Translations under genes and position numbers: made by a program
DNA from: an uncultured Eubacteriales bacterium
GTDB lineage: Bacteria > Bacillota > Clostridia > Christensenellales > CAG-138
Length of the DNA stretch: 49,468 nucleotides
Assembly: GCA_900546845.1 (NCBI GenBank)
Contig: UREK01000015.1
Location: 1-49,468, forward strand
Reading direction: 5' to 3'
The notes under the pieces: model-generated
The model's database searches: none
Told to the model about the DNA's origin: nothing
What the model saw: the letters and a program-made list of their open reading frames with translations, nothing else
Shown here: positions 23,471 to 32,962 of the stretch, piece by piece
Position numbering within the stretch: position 1 is the stretch's first letter
How the letters are laid out: the number at the start of each line of letters is the position of its first letter

Positions 23471-26400
23471 TGCGGCAGGACGATCCTTACGGCCTCGCGC
23501 AATTTGGCGCAGAGCTTGCGGGCGCGAAACTCTACAAAACCGAAAAACGCCTGGTGGCGCAGCTTCGCTTGGCGCGGCTCATCGGCGCGCGGGAAGCGGA
23601 GCGCATTGCGGCGCAGCTTGGCACGGCCGTGCCGGACTGCACGGTGGAGCTCCGGTGCGCGGAAAACGCGGAGACGCTCCTGGCTGAAGCGGCGCTGCCT
23701 GCTGTGCTCGCGGAGAGCTGGGCGCATTTTTCGCCGTTGATGCGCCCCGTGCTGCGCAACGCGGTCTGGGAACGGGAGGAACAGCACGACTGCGCCTTTG
23801 CCGTGCGCATCCCGGAAAAGCTGTACGAGGCGGCGAAGACCTACAACGGCGCGACCCGGCTGACGGAATTCGTGCAGGCGCTTTACGGCGCGGCGCTCCA
23901 GGTGCGGCTTGTGCCGGACGCGAACCTTGCAATGCCGAGCCCGGAACGGGCGGAGGAACCGCCTTCCCCGGCGGCGCGGGCGGACCGGCCGCAGGCGGAG
24001 AACGCGCGGCGGCCGGAACCTCAGAAGAACGCGAGCGCGAAAAAACCCGCGTCCGCGCGCGGCGGTGCAAAAAGGGCCGTGATCCCGAAGGATGCGGTGC
24101 TCCTCGGCACGCCCACGGGCACGAAGCTCGTCCCCATGCAAGAGGTGAACGAGGAATCGGGCGCTGTCACCGTGCAGGGTGAGATCCTCTCGCTCGATGT
24201 GCGGACCCGCAGGGACGAAAGTTTCATCGTCGTGCTCTATCTTTCCGATAAGACCGGGACGCTCCCGCTCAAGCTCTTCCTGCGTAAGGAGGAAAAAGGC
24301 GTTGTAGAGCGCATTGAAAAATGCAGGAAGGACGGCAAGTGGCTCGTCGCCCACGGGCGGTACGCGCGGGATGATTTCATGAGCATGCACTGCGTGTTCC
24401 CGAATTGGCTGTACCTGACGGAGCCCATCCGCCGGGAGGACAAGGCCGAGCATAAGCGCGTGGAGCTGCATTTGCATACGAAGATGTCCTCGATGGACGG
24501 CCTGGTCGACCCCAAGGAGGCGATCACGACGGCTGCGCGCTGGGGGCATAAAGCCGTTGCGATCACGGATCATGGCGTTGTGCAGGCGTTCCCGGCGGTG
24601 GTTGCCGCAGCGGATAAACTTGCAAAGGATGGGAAGGATTTCAAGGCCATCCTCGGCGTAGAGGGCTACCTTTTGCCGGATTGCGCGCTGATCCCGATGG
24701 AAGGCGCGTTCTGCGTTGTGGGGCTCACGCTTGGCGGCGGCGTGCGTAAGGACAGCGTATTTGAGATCGCCGCCGTGCGCTATGCGCCGGACAGGGCGGA
24801 GGAACGCTTTCACACGCTCGTGAACCCTGCCGTCCCGCTGCCGCATGCGCTTGCCGCAGAGATGGGCGTTGCACAGGAGCAGATCGACGCGGCTCCCCTC
24901 CTGAGCGAGGCGCTGCAGGCGCTCACGGAGTTTGCCCGCGGCGCGCACCTTGTTTTCCACGGGGCGGAAACGCTCCTGCCGCTTTGGAAGAAGGCGCAGG
25001 AACTTTCCATCGAGATGCCGGCGCAATGCGTCAACACGGAGATGCTGACGCATTATCTGTTCCGCGAACTGAAAGACACGGGGCTTCGCGCCGCATGCGC
25101 GGCCGCCGGGGCGGCGGAGCCGGGGATTGGCGCAGCGGCGCAGGCTGACGCGGTGCGCGCTCTGCTTGCGGCGCTCTGTGCGCGCATGCGGGAACGGAAC
25201 GTCCAACGCCTCCCGTTGACGGATTTTGTGCCGCGGGAGCGCGTGAAAGGCCAGCGCAGCACGTTCCACATCATCCTCATCGCAAAGAACCACGAAGGGC
25301 TCAAAAACCTGTACCGCCTCGTGTCCTATTCCCACCTGGAGCACCTCAGGGGCGTGCCGCGCATCCCGCGCAGCCTGCTGCAGATGCACCGGGAAGGGAT
25401 CATCGTCGGCTCCGCATGCGAGGCGGGCGAGCTGTTCCAGGCCATTTTGGCGGAAAAGCCGCATGCGGAGATCGTGGAAACCGCAAAGGAATACGATTAC
25501 CTGGAAATCCAACCCATTGGGAACAACGCCTTTATGGTGCGCAACGAAACCGTGAAGGATGATGAAGGCCTGCGCGAGCTGAACCGGAAGATCGTCACGC
25601 TCGGGGAGGAGCTCGGCATCCCCGTCGTCGCTACGGGGGACGTGCACTTCCTGAACCCGGAGGACGCCATCTACCGCGCCATCCTCATGAGCGCGCGGGA
25701 CTTCAAGGACGCGGAGCAGCAGGCGCCGCTGTACTTCAAGACCACGGATGAAATGCTTGCGGAATTCTCATATTTAGGGGAGGAGAAGGCATTCGAGGTC
25801 GTTGTCACGAACCCGAACGCGATCGCCGATTCCTGCGACAGGCTCAAGGCGTTCCTCTCCGAAAAAGGAACCTACGCGCCCACGTTCGAGGGCGCGAACG
25901 AGGAGCTGCGCGGCATGGCGGAAAAGCGCGCGCATGAGATCTACGGCGACCCGCTGCCGGAGGTGGTGCAGGCGCGCCTGGAAAAAGAGCTCAACTCCAT
26001 CATCGGCAACGGCTATGCGACGCTGTACCTGCTGGCGCAGCGGCTCGTGCACAAGTCCAACTCGGACGGCTACCTCGTCGGCTCGCGCGGCTCGGTCGGC
26101 TCCTCGTTTGTGGCGACGATGGCCGGCATCACGGAGGTGAACCCCCTCCAGCCGCACTACGTATGCCCCAACTGCAAACACAGCGATTTCGACGTGGACC
26201 GCACCAAGTATGCCTGCGGCGTGGACATGCCGGACGCAAACTGCCCCGTATGCGGCACAAAGTACCAAAAGCTCGGCTATGAGATCCCGTTCGAGGTGTT
26301 CCTTGGCTTTAAGGGCGACAAAACGCCGGATATAGACCTGAACTTCTCCGGTGAATACCAGCCGGTCGCGCACAAATACGTGGAGGAAATGTTCGGCGAA

Positions 26401-27747
26401 GGGCACGCCTTCCGCGCGGGGACGATCTCCGGCCTGCAGGACAAGACGATCTATGGCTATATTAAGGGCTATTGCGAACAGCAGGGCGTGACCTTCAACC
26501 GGGGCGAGACGGAGCGCCTCGTCGCGGGCTGCGTGGGCGTCAAGCGTACCACAGGCCAGCACCCGGGCGGCATCGTCATCGTGCCGCAGGAGAACGACAT
26601 CATCGAGTTTTCCCCAGTGCAGTACCCGGCGGACAAAAAGGAAAAGAACACCATTACGACGCATTTCGACTTCCACGCGATGGACGACCGCCTCGTCAAG
26701 CTTGACATCCTCGGCCACGACGACCCGACGGCGCTGCGCATGATGCAGGATGTGACGGGCCTCGACCCGAAGGACATCCCGCTGGACGACCCGGAAACCA
26801 TGAAGATCTTCCGCTCCATCGAGCCGCTCGGCATCACGCTCGAGGAGCTTGAGTGCGACGTGGGCAGCATCGCCATCCCGGAATTCGGCACGAACTTCGT
26901 GCGCAAGATGCTCATGGATACGCGGCCCACTACTATGGAGGAGCTTGTGCGCCTTGCGGGCCTTTCCCACGGGACGGACGTGTGGCTCGGGAACGCACAG
27001 GATCTTGTGCTCAGCGGCCAGGCGACGCTTTCCCAGGTCATCTGCACGCGCGACGACATCATGAACTACCTCATCCTGCGGGGTGGGGAACCGCTCATGT
27101 CCTTCAAGACCATGGAGAGCGTGCGCAAGGGCCGGGGTCTCACCCCGGAGATGGAAGAGCATATGCAGAAGATCAACACGCCGGAATGGTTCGTGACCTC
27201 CTGCAAAAAGATCAAGTACATGTTCCCGCGGGCGCACGCCGCAGCATACGTGATGATGGCGTTTCGCGTCGCGTATTACAAGGTACATCTGCCGCTCGCG
27301 TTCTATTCCGTGTACTTCACCGTGCGTGCGGATGCGTTCGACGTCGCTCAGGCGTCCGGCGGGGCGGAGCGCGTGCTCAAGAACATCAAGGCGCTCAAGG
27401 CCAAGGGGAACGAGATCGAAACCAAGGAGGCGGATCTCCTGGTCATCTTGGAGGTGGTATACGAGATGAACCTCCGGGGGATCGAGCTGCTGCCGGTGGA
27501 CCTGACGCACTCCAAAGCGACGCGCTTTGTCATAGAAGGGAACGCGATCCGCCCGCCGTTTTCTTCCATCGCCGGTGTGGGCACGAACGCGGCGATCGGC
27601 ATTGAGGAGGCGCAAAGCGGCGGCCCGTTCGGCTCGGTGGAGGATTTCCGCGCGCGCACGAAGGCCAACAGCGCCGTCATCACTGCAATGCGCGCGCTCG
27701 GCTGCTTCGACGGCATGCCGGAAACAAACCAGCTCACGCTGTTTTAA
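23470..27747 (+). CDS. polC: DNA polymerase III PolC, with a degenerate proofreading domain
   Basis: The 1425-residue C-family replicase of Gram-positive bacteria, normal length. Order: N-terminal domain (1-200), OB fold (about 200-320), PHP domain (HLHTKMSSMDG, near 335), exonuclease-sized insertion (about 410-580), rest of PHP, zinc-binding region (CPNCKHSD ... CPVCG, near 900), catalytic core (PDIDLNFSGEYQP), finger and C-terminal domains. Polymerase motifs look intact. The exonuclease insertion keeps the fold pattern (FEIAAVRY, HTLVNPAVPLPHALAAEMG) but the DxE motif is G418-L-T420, the second motif has G498 and L502 in place of Asn and Asp, and the third keeps D560 but has A555 for His. 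Proofreading by this chain is therefore unlikely. The start ATG overlaps the ispG stop. Confidence 0.96.
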   Translation: MRQDDPYGLAQFGAELAGAKLYKTEKRLVAQLRLARLIGAREAERIAAQLGTAVPDCTVELRCAENAETLLAEAALPAVLAESWAHFSPLMRPVLRNAVWEREEQHDCAFAVRIPEKLYEAAKTYNGATRLTEFVQALYGAALQVRLVPDANLAMPSPERAEEPPSPAARADRPQAENARRPEPQKNASAKKPASARGGAKRAVIPKDAVLLGTPTGTKLVPMQEVNEESGAVTVQGEILSLDVRTRRDESFIVVLYLSDKTGTLPLKLFLRKEEKGVVERIEKCRKDGKWLVAHGRYARDDFMSMHCVFPNWLYLTEPIRREDKAEHKRVELHLHTKMSSMDGLVDPKEAITTAARWGHKAVAITDHGVVQAFPAVVAAADKLAKDGKDFKAILGVEGYLLPDCALIPMEGAFCVVGLTLGGGVRKDSVFEIAAVRYAPDRAEERFHTLVNPAVPLPHALAAEMGVAQEQIDAAPLLSEALQALTEFARGAHLVFHGAETLLPLWKKAQELSIEMPAQCVNTEMLTHYLFRELKDTGLRAACAAAGAAEPGIGAAAQADAVRALLAALCARMRERNVQRLPLTDFVPRERVKGQRSTFHIILIAKNHEGLKNLYRLVSYSHLEHLRGVPRIPRSLLQMHREGIIVGSACEAGELFQAILAEKPHAEIVETAKEYDYLEIQPIGNNAFMVRNETVKDDEGLRELNRKIVTLGEELGIPVVATGDVHFLNPEDAIYRAILMSARDFKDAEQQAPLYFKTTDEMLAEFSYLGEEKAFEVVVTNPNAIADSCDRLKAFLSEKGTYAPTFEGANEELRGMAEKRAHEIYGDPLPEVVQARLEKELNSIIGNGYATLYLLAQRLVHKSNSDGYLVGSRGSVGSSFVATMAGITEVNPLQPHYVCPNCKHSDFDVDRTKYACGVDMPDANCPVCGTKYQKLGYEIPFEVFLGFKGDKTPDIDLNFSGEYQPVAHKYVEEMFGEGHAFRAGTISGLQDKTIYGYIKGYCEQQGVTFNRGETERLVAGCVGVKRTTGQHPGGIVIVPQENDIIEFSPVQYPADKKEKNTITTHFDFHAMDDRLVKLDILGHDDPTALRMMQDVTGLDPKDIPLDDPETMKIFRSIEPLGITLEELECDVGSIAIPEFGTNFVRKMLMDTRPTTMEELVRLAGLSHGTDVWLGNAQDLVLSGQATLSQVICTRDDIMNYLILRGGEPLMSFKTMESVRKGRGLTPEMEEHMQKINTPEWFVTSCKKIKYMFPRAHAAAYVMMAFRVAYYKVHLPLAFYSVYFTVRADAFDVAQASGGAERVLKNIKALKAKGNEIETKEADLLVILEVVYEMNLRGIELLPVDLTHSKATRFVIEGNAIRPPFSSIAGVGTNAAIGIEEAQSGGPFGSVEDFRARTKANSAVITAMRALGCFDGMPETNQLTLF

Positions 27748-27780
27748 GGCGTAAAGCAGGCCCATGTGGGAAGATTATGC

Positions 27781-27809
27781 TTGCTTTCCCCAGGATAAGC
27801 TGTTATAAT
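27781..27809 (+). promoter_or_regulatory. Promoter of the rimP-nusA-infB operon
   Basis: TTGCTT (27781-27786) and TATAAT (27804-27809), 17-base spacer, about 90 bases before rimP. Confidence 0.75.
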
Positions 27810-27847
27810 AAATTTGTTGGTCAGCAAAAGCTGTATTTGAGGTTTGA

Positions 27848-27879
27848 AAGAGTGGGCGTTTTTCCCGCTCTTTTGTTTT
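27848..27879 (+). terminator. Leader terminator upstream of rimP (possible attenuator)
   Basis: AAGAGTGGG and CCCGCTCTT (one G-U pair) with a T-rich loop, followed by TTTTGTTTT. It lies between the operon promoter and the rimP ribosome site, so full-length transcription must pass it. Bacillus subtilis NusA is reported to control its own operon by termination in the rimP (ylxS) leader; the same may hold here by inference. Confidence 0.75.
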
Positions 27880-27897
27880 GAAGGTGGAGGGACTGGG

Positions 27898-28371
27898 TTG
27901 AAGATCACGGAAGCGGTGGATCAGGCTGTGCGCGCAGCGGTCGAGGCGCTCGGATTTGAGCTGGACGAGGTGGAATACCAAAAAGAGCACGGCAACTGGG
28001 TGCTTACGCTGTATATTGACGCGCCGGGCGGCGTTTCGCTGGACGACTGCGAGCGCGTGAGCCGCACGGTCGACCCTATCCTGGACGAAGCGGATCCGAT
28101 CCCGGAGGCATACTACCTTTCCGTATCCTCCATCGGCATTGACCGGCCGCTCAAAAAGGACAAGGATTTTGCGCGCAACGTCGGCAGCAAGCTGGACGTG
28201 AAGCTCTACGCTCCGGTGAACAAGAAAAAAGAGTTCACGGGTACGCTCATTTCCTATGACGCCGCTTCGTTCACCATTGCCCTTGCGGGGAAGGGCAGCG
28301 CGGCGGGGGGCGAGATGACCATCGCCCGCAAGGATGCGGCGCTCGTGCGCCCGCATATCGATTTCGAATAA
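27898..28371 (+). CDS. rimP: Ribosome maturation factor RimP
   Basis: A 157-residue assembly factor of the 30S subunit. It shows the N-terminal alpha-beta domain (GFELDEVEYQKEHGNWVLTL), the IDAPGGVSLDDCERVSR motif, and the C-terminal SH3-like barrel. The start is TTG 27898, seven bases after GGAGG. First gene of the nusA-infB operon. Confidence 0.95.
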   Translation: MKITEAVDQAVRAAVEALGFELDEVEYQKEHGNWVLTLYIDAPGGVSLDDCERVSRTVDPILDEADPIPEAYYLSVSSIGIDRPLKKDKDFARNVGSKLDVKLYAPVNKKKEFTGTLISYDAASFTIALAGKGSAAGGEMTIARKDAALVRPHIDFE

Positions 28372-28440
28372 GCGCGCAGATACGATTTAAACTAACGTCA
28401 CTTACTACTTTTATAGCAAAGCTAAACGGAGGAATCATCA

Positions 28441-29541
28441 ATGAACGCCGAATTCATGGAGGCACTCAACGCAATTGAAAAGGAGCGCGGCATCAGCAAG
28501 GACATCCTGATCGACGCTTTTGAATCCGCGCTGATCGCGGCATATAAGCGCAATTACGGCACCACGGGCAACGTGCGTGCCGTGGTGGACCGGGACACGG
28601 GCGAGGTGCAGGTATTCGCCTCCAAAACGGTCGTGGAGCAGGTGGAGGACGTCCATGCTGAGATCTCCCTGGAAAAGGCCCGCACGATCAATTCCCTTTA
28701 TGAAGTCGGCGACGTGCTGGAAGAAGAGGCGAACCCGAGGAGCTTTGGCCGCATTGCGGCACAGACGGCCAAGCAGGTCGTCGTGCAGCGCATCCGCGAG
28801 GCCGAGCGCGGCGTGATTTTCGACGAATATGTGGAAAAGGAAAACGAGATCCTGACGGCGATCGTGCAGCGCGTGGAAAAGGGCGGCGTATATGTCGAGC
28901 TCGGCAAGACGGACGGCCTCATCGCCATGAACGAGACGATCCCGGGCGAGGAATACAACAACAACGACCGCATCAAGGTCTATGTGCTCGAGGTGCGCAA
29001 GACCAACAAGGGGCCGCAGGTGCTCGTTTCCCGTACGCATCCGGGGCTTGTGAAGCGCCTGTTTGAGCTTGAGGTGCCGGAGATCCAGACCGGCGTGGTG
29101 CAGGTGAAATCCATTGCGCGCGAGGCCGGCTTCCGCACGAAGGTCGCGGTGTATTCCTCTGATCCGCAGGTGGACGCGGTCGGCGCGTGCGTCGGCCAGC
29201 GCGGCATCCGCGTAGAGCGCATCGTAAACGAACTCCACAACGAGAAGATCGACATCATCGAGTGGGACAGCGACCCCGCTGTTTATATCGCAAAGGCGCT
29301 GAGCCCCGCGAAGGTGCTCATGGTCTACATCAACGAGACTGAGAAAGCTGCCAAGGTGATCGTGCCGGACAACCAGCTCTCCCTTGCCATCGGCAAGGAA
29401 GGGCAGAACGCGCGCCTTGCGGCGAAGCTCACGGGCTGGAAGATCGACATCAAGAGCCAGACCCAGATGGAAGAGGAACTTGCGCTTTATGACGCGGCGG
29501 AGGAAGCGGCTGCGGATCAGCCGGAGGAACCCCGGGAATAA
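28441..29541 (+). CDS. nusA: Transcription termination/antitermination factor NusA
   Basis: A 366-residue NusA without the C-terminal acidic repeats, as usual in Gram-positives. N-terminal RNA polymerase-binding domain (1-130), S1 domain (about 135-200, IVQRVEKGGVYVELGKTDG), and two KH domains (about 200-345, GACVGQRGIRV and LAIGKEGQNARLAAKLTG). It modulates pausing and intrinsic termination. GGAGG precedes the ATG. Confidence 0.97.
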   Translation: MNAEFMEALNAIEKERGISKDILIDAFESALIAAYKRNYGTTGNVRAVVDRDTGEVQVFASKTVVEQVEDVHAEISLEKARTINSLYEVGDVLEEEANPRSFGRIAAQTAKQVVVQRIREAERGVIFDEYVEKENEILTAIVQRVEKGGVYVELGKTDGLIAMNETIPGEEYNNNDRIKVYVLEVRKTNKGPQVLVSRTHPGLVKRLFELEVPEIQTGVVQVKSIAREAGFRTKVAVYSSDPQVDAVGACVGQRGIRVERIVNELHNEKIDIIEWDSDPAVYIAKALSPAKVLMVYINETEKAAKVIVPDNQLSLAIGKEGQNARLAAKLTGWKIDIKSQTQMEEELALYDAAEEAAADQPEEPRE

Positions 29542-29562
29542 AGCTGGGTGGGAGGTGTGCAC

Positions 29563-29832
29563 ATGGCTGGCAAGAAGATCCCGATGCGGATGTGCGTCGG
29601 GTGCAGGCAGATGCGGCCGAAAAAGGAGCTGCTGCGCATCGTGCGCACGCCGGAAAACGAGATCCGGCTGGACCGGACTGGGAAGGCTTCCGGACGCGGC
29701 GCGTACGTTTGCCCCGCGGTGGAATGCCTGGACAAGGCGCAGAAGATCCGTGCGCTGGAGCGTGCGCTGGAACATAAAGTAGACCCGGAGGTGTTCGCGC
29801 GCCTCAGGGAGGAGATCGCTCAGGGTGAATGA
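29563..29832 (+). CDS. rnpM: RNase P modulator RnpM (YlxR family)
   Basis: An 89-residue YlxR/DUF448 protein: RMCVGCRQMRPKKELLRIVR followed by GRGAYVCP. In Bacillus the protein binds RNase P RNA and modulates its activity. The ATG at 29563 follows GGGAGG; the in-frame GTG 15 bases earlier overlaps that ribosome site and is less likely. It lies between nusA and the L7Ae gene as usual. Confidence 0.93.
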   Translation: MAGKKIPMRMCVGCRQMRPKKELLRIVRTPENEIRLDRTGKASGRGAYVCPAVECLDKAQKIRALERALEHKVDPEVFARLREEIAQGE

Positions 29833-30136
29833 AACAAAGTTGCGCGGCGCGATGGGGTTTGCCATGCGCGCCGGAAAATGCCTCGCGGGGGACTTCGCCT
29901 GCGAACGCGCAGTGAAGCGCGGCGGCGCGCGGCTGGTGCTGCTGGACGCGAACGCTTCCGCGGCGACACAGGAACGGTATTTCGGCATGTGCGAACGCGC
30001 TGGAATCCCCTGCCTCACGGTTCCGGATATGGGGCGGGCGATCGGCAGGGATGGGCGTATGGTGGCGGCGGTCACGGACGAGCGGTTCGCGCAGATGATA
30101 CTCGGCGCGTCCGCGCTGGACAATCACGCAAATTAA
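29825..30136 (+). CDS. L7Ae/L30e family ribosomal-like protein (YlxQ)
   Basis: A 103-residue member of the L7Ae/L30e/S12e/Gadd45 fold: KLRGAMGFAMRAGKCLAGDFACERAV, LVLLDANASAATQE, GIPCLTVPDMGRAIG. Such proteins bind kink-turn RNA. The GTG start at 29825 overlaps the rnpM end by 8 bases, indicating coupling. Confidence 0.9.
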   Translation: MNETKLRGAMGFAMRAGKCLAGDFACERAVKRGGARLVLLDANASAATQERYFGMCERAGIPCLTVPDMGRAIGRDGRMVAAVTDERFAQMILGASALDNHAN

Positions 30137-30152
30137 CACGGGGGTGGCATGA

Positions 30153-32900
30153 ATGGCGAAAGCAAAATTTATCGATTCGGCAAAGGAGCTGGAGCAGCAG
30201 GCAAAGCAGCTCTTTGAGCGGATCAAAAAGACGCATACCGACATGGGGACGACGCTGCAGGAAGTGCGCCGTGCCGAGGGTAGGCTGATAGAAAAAGAGA
30301 AGGCGGCCGAAAAGGAACGCATCGAAACTGAGCGCGCGGAGCGCTTGCGCGAGCTGCTCGCCTCCGAGGGCAGCCTGGCATTCCACGTGGGAGAGCCGGA
30401 TGAAATGCAGCCGGAAGCGCCTCAGGCGCAGACAGCGCCCGAACCGGAACCCGCACCCGCGCCTGCCCCCGAACCGGCGCGGGAAAAAACGGATGCGGTG
30501 AAGGCGGAACCACAGCGGGAAAAGCCCGCCGCAGAAAAGCCTGAGGAGACGCCTAAACAGGCTGAACCAGCGGCGCGCCCTGAACGTGCGGAAATGCGGA
30601 GCCCCATGGAACCCACCGCAAAACCGGCCGGGCAGCCGAAGCCTGTGGGACCGCGTAAGCAGGAGCAGCAGCCGCGCACACAGGCGCGCTATCAGGCGCA
30701 GCCGCAAGCGCAGACCGCATACCAACAGCGCGGCGGCCAGCAGCGCCCGGCGGGGCAAGGCGGCTACCAGCAGCGTCCAGCAGGGCAGAACGGCTACCAG
30801 CAGCGCCCAGCGGGGCAGAGCGGCTACCAGCAGCGCCCAGCGGGGCAGAGCGGCTACCAGCAGCGCCCGGCAGGGCAGAGCGGCTACCAGCGTCCGGCAG
30901 GGCAGGGCGGATACCAGCGTCCGGCGGCAGCGCCCATGACCGGCAAGGAGCAGCGCGCTTACGACCCCGGCAAGAGCGCGCATACGCGTACGCGCGAGGA
31001 TGAGCGCAACAAGGCGAAAAACAAGAAAGCCCTCATGAAGGAAAGCGCACCCACGGCCCGCGGCTGGGATGAGGACGGCGCATACGGCTCCAAGAAGAAG
31101 AAAAAGCAGCAGGCACCAGCCCATAAGCCGGAACCTGTAAAGATTGAGAAAGCGGTGATTACCTCGGAAACTATCACGGTAAAGGAACTCTCTGAAAAGA
31201 TCGGCAAGCCGGCAGCGGAGATCATCAAGAAGCTCTTCATCCTCGGCATCATGGCCACGATCAACCAGGAGATCGACTTCGATACCTGCTCCTTGATCGC
31301 ATCGGATTATGGCATCGAGCTCGAACACAACGTTGCCAAGACCTTTGAGGAGGTCTTGCAGGAGAGCAGCGACGAAGTAGACGAATCCAGCGAACTCGTG
31401 GAGCGCCCGCCGGTCGTCACCATCATGGGCCATGTCGACCACGGCAAGACCTCCCTGCTCGACGCGATCCGCAACAGCAGCATTACCGAGGGCGAAGCTG
31501 GCGGCATCACGCAGCACATCGGTGCGTATACCGTGACCTGCAACGGCCGCACGATCACCTTTATCGACACGCCGGGCCACGAGGCGTTTACCTCCATGCG
31601 CGCGCGCGGCGCGCAGGTGACGGACATTGTCATCCTCGTCGTCGCAGCGGACGACGGCATCATGCCGCAGACCGTCGAAGCGATCAACCATGCGAAGGCG
31701 GCGGATGTGCCGATCATTGTAGCCATCAACAAGATGGACCGCGATACCGCGAATCCGGAGCGCGTCAAGCAGCAGCTGACGGAACACGGCCTTGTGAGCG
31801 AGGAATGGGGCGGCGACACGATCTGCGTGCCGGTTTCCGCCAAAACGCAGATGGGCCTTGACAGCCTGCTCGAAATGGTCCTCCTCGAGGCGGACGTGCT
31901 GGAACTCAAGGCAAACCCGAACCGCCTCGCCAAGGGCACGATCATCGAGGCGGAGCTCGACAAGGGCCGCGGCCCGATTGCGACCGTGCTCGTGCAGAAC
32001 GGTACGCTCAAAATTGGGGACACGATTGTTGCGGGCACGGCGTATGGCCGCGTGCGCGCCATGGTGGATGATAAGGGCAAACGCGTGAACAAGGCCGGCC
32101 CGAGCCAGCCGGTCGAGGTGCTCGGTTTCTCCGAAGTCCCTGCTGCGGGCGATATTCTAAACGTCGCGGAGATCGACAAGCTTTCCCGCCAAGTGGCGGA
32201 GGAGCGCCGCGACAAGCAGAAAGCGGAGCAGCTCAAGAACCTTTCCAAGGTCTCGCTGGACGATCTGTTCAGCCAGATCGCGGAAGGGCAGATCAAGGAT
32301 CTCAACATCATCGTGAAGGCAGATGTGCAGGGCTCTGTGGAGGCAGTCAAGCAGGCGCTCGAGAAACTTTCCAACGACGAGGTGCGCGTCCGCTGCATCC
32401 ATGGCGGTGTCGGCGCGATCACGGGTTCGGACATCATGTTCGCCTCGGCCTCCAACGCGATCATCATCGGCTTCAACGTGCGTCCGGACGCGGCGGCGCG
32501 CGCGGCGGCCGAAAAGGAGAAGGTTGACATGCGTCTCTACCGCGTCATCTACAACGCGATCGAGGACATTGAAAAGGCGATGAAGGGCATGTTTAAGCCC
32601 GTTTATGAAGAAAATACCCTTGGACGCATTTCTGTGCGCAGCACCTTCAAGGTCAGCGGCGTGGGCACCATCGCGGGCGCCTACGTGCAGGACGGCAAGG
32701 TTACGCGCAGCGCGCAGGTGCGCGTCGTGCGCGACGGCATCGTCATTCACGAGGGCAAGATTGCATCTCTCAAACGCTTTAAGGACGATGTGAAGGAGGT
32801 CGCGGCCGGCTACGAGTGCGGCATCGGCATCGAAAACTTCAACGACATCCGCGAGGGCGATACCATCGAGGCGTTTGAGATGGTAGAGGTCAAGCGGTAA
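30153..32900 (+). CDS. infB: Translation initiation factor IF-2
   Basis: A 915-residue GTPase that places fMet-tRNA on the ribosome. The N-terminal 330 residues are low-complexity, rich in Pro, Ala, Gln and Glu, and contain a 10-residue tandem repeat (QQRPAGQSGY type). The IF2_N domain follows (ITVKELSEKIGKPAAEIIKKL), then the G domain (GHVDHGKTSL, about 425), DTPGHEAF with the catalytic His, NKMD, and the C-terminal beta-barrels that bind fMet-tRNA. Fifth gene of the nusA operon. Confidence 0.98.
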   Translation: MAKAKFIDSAKELEQQAKQLFERIKKTHTDMGTTLQEVRRAEGRLIEKEKAAEKERIETERAERLRELLASEGSLAFHVGEPDEMQPEAPQAQTAPEPEPAPAPAPEPAREKTDAVKAEPQREKPAAEKPEETPKQAEPAARPERAEMRSPMEPTAKPAGQPKPVGPRKQEQQPRTQARYQAQPQAQTAYQQRGGQQRPAGQGGYQQRPAGQNGYQQRPAGQSGYQQRPAGQSGYQQRPAGQSGYQRPAGQGGYQRPAAAPMTGKEQRAYDPGKSAHTRTREDERNKAKNKKALMKESAPTARGWDEDGAYGSKKKKKQQAPAHKPEPVKIEKAVITSETITVKELSEKIGKPAAEIIKKLFILGIMATINQEIDFDTCSLIASDYGIELEHNVAKTFEEVLQESSDEVDESSELVERPPVVTIMGHVDHGKTSLLDAIRNSSITEGEAGGITQHIGAYTVTCNGRTITFIDTPGHEAFTSMRARGAQVTDIVILVVAADDGIMPQTVEAINHAKAADVPIIVAINKMDRDTANPERVKQQLTEHGLVSEEWGGDTICVPVSAKTQMGLDSLLEMVLLEADVLELKANPNRLAKGTIIEAELDKGRGPIATVLVQNGTLKIGDTIVAGTAYGRVRAMVDDKGKRVNKAGPSQPVEVLGFSEVPAAGDILNVAEIDKLSRQVAEERRDKQKAEQLKNLSKVSLDDLFSQIAEGQIKDLNIIVKADVQGSVEAVKQALEKLSNDEVRVRCIHGGVGAITGSDIMFASASNAIIIGFNVRPDAAARAAAEKEKVDMRLYRVIYNAIEDIEKAMKGMFKPVYEENTLGRISVRSTFKVSGVGTIAGAYVQDGKVTRSAQVRVVRDGIVIHEGKIASLKRFKDDVKEVAAGYECGIGIENFNDIREGDTIEAFEMVEVKR
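30738..30925 (+). repeat. 30-bp tandem repeat inside infB
   Basis: Six units and a partial one of a 30-bp repeat encoding Gln-Gln-Arg-Pro-Ala-Gly-Gln-(Gly/Asn/Ser)-Gly-Tyr. The last two units have lost one Gln codon. Units are nearly identical at DNA level, so copy number can change by slippage without shifting the frame. Confidence 0.9.
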
Positions 32901-32913
32901 AGGCAAACCGGCG

Positions 32914-32940
32914 AAGGAGCAGGCGCCCTGCCTGCTCCTT
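32914..32940 (+). terminator. Hairpin between infB and rbfA
   Basis: AAGGAGCAGGC and GCCTGCTCCTT make a perfect 11-bp stem with a 5-base loop. Only TTTG follows, so it may be a processing or partial termination point within the operon. Confidence 0.5.
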
Positions 32941-32962
32941 TGACAACTATGAGGAGCACCCC

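Noticed and set aside
30738..30925. CRISPR-like regular repeats
   Set aside because: The repeats are contiguous, in frame within infB, and have no spacers. No CRISPR array was seen anywhere in the window.
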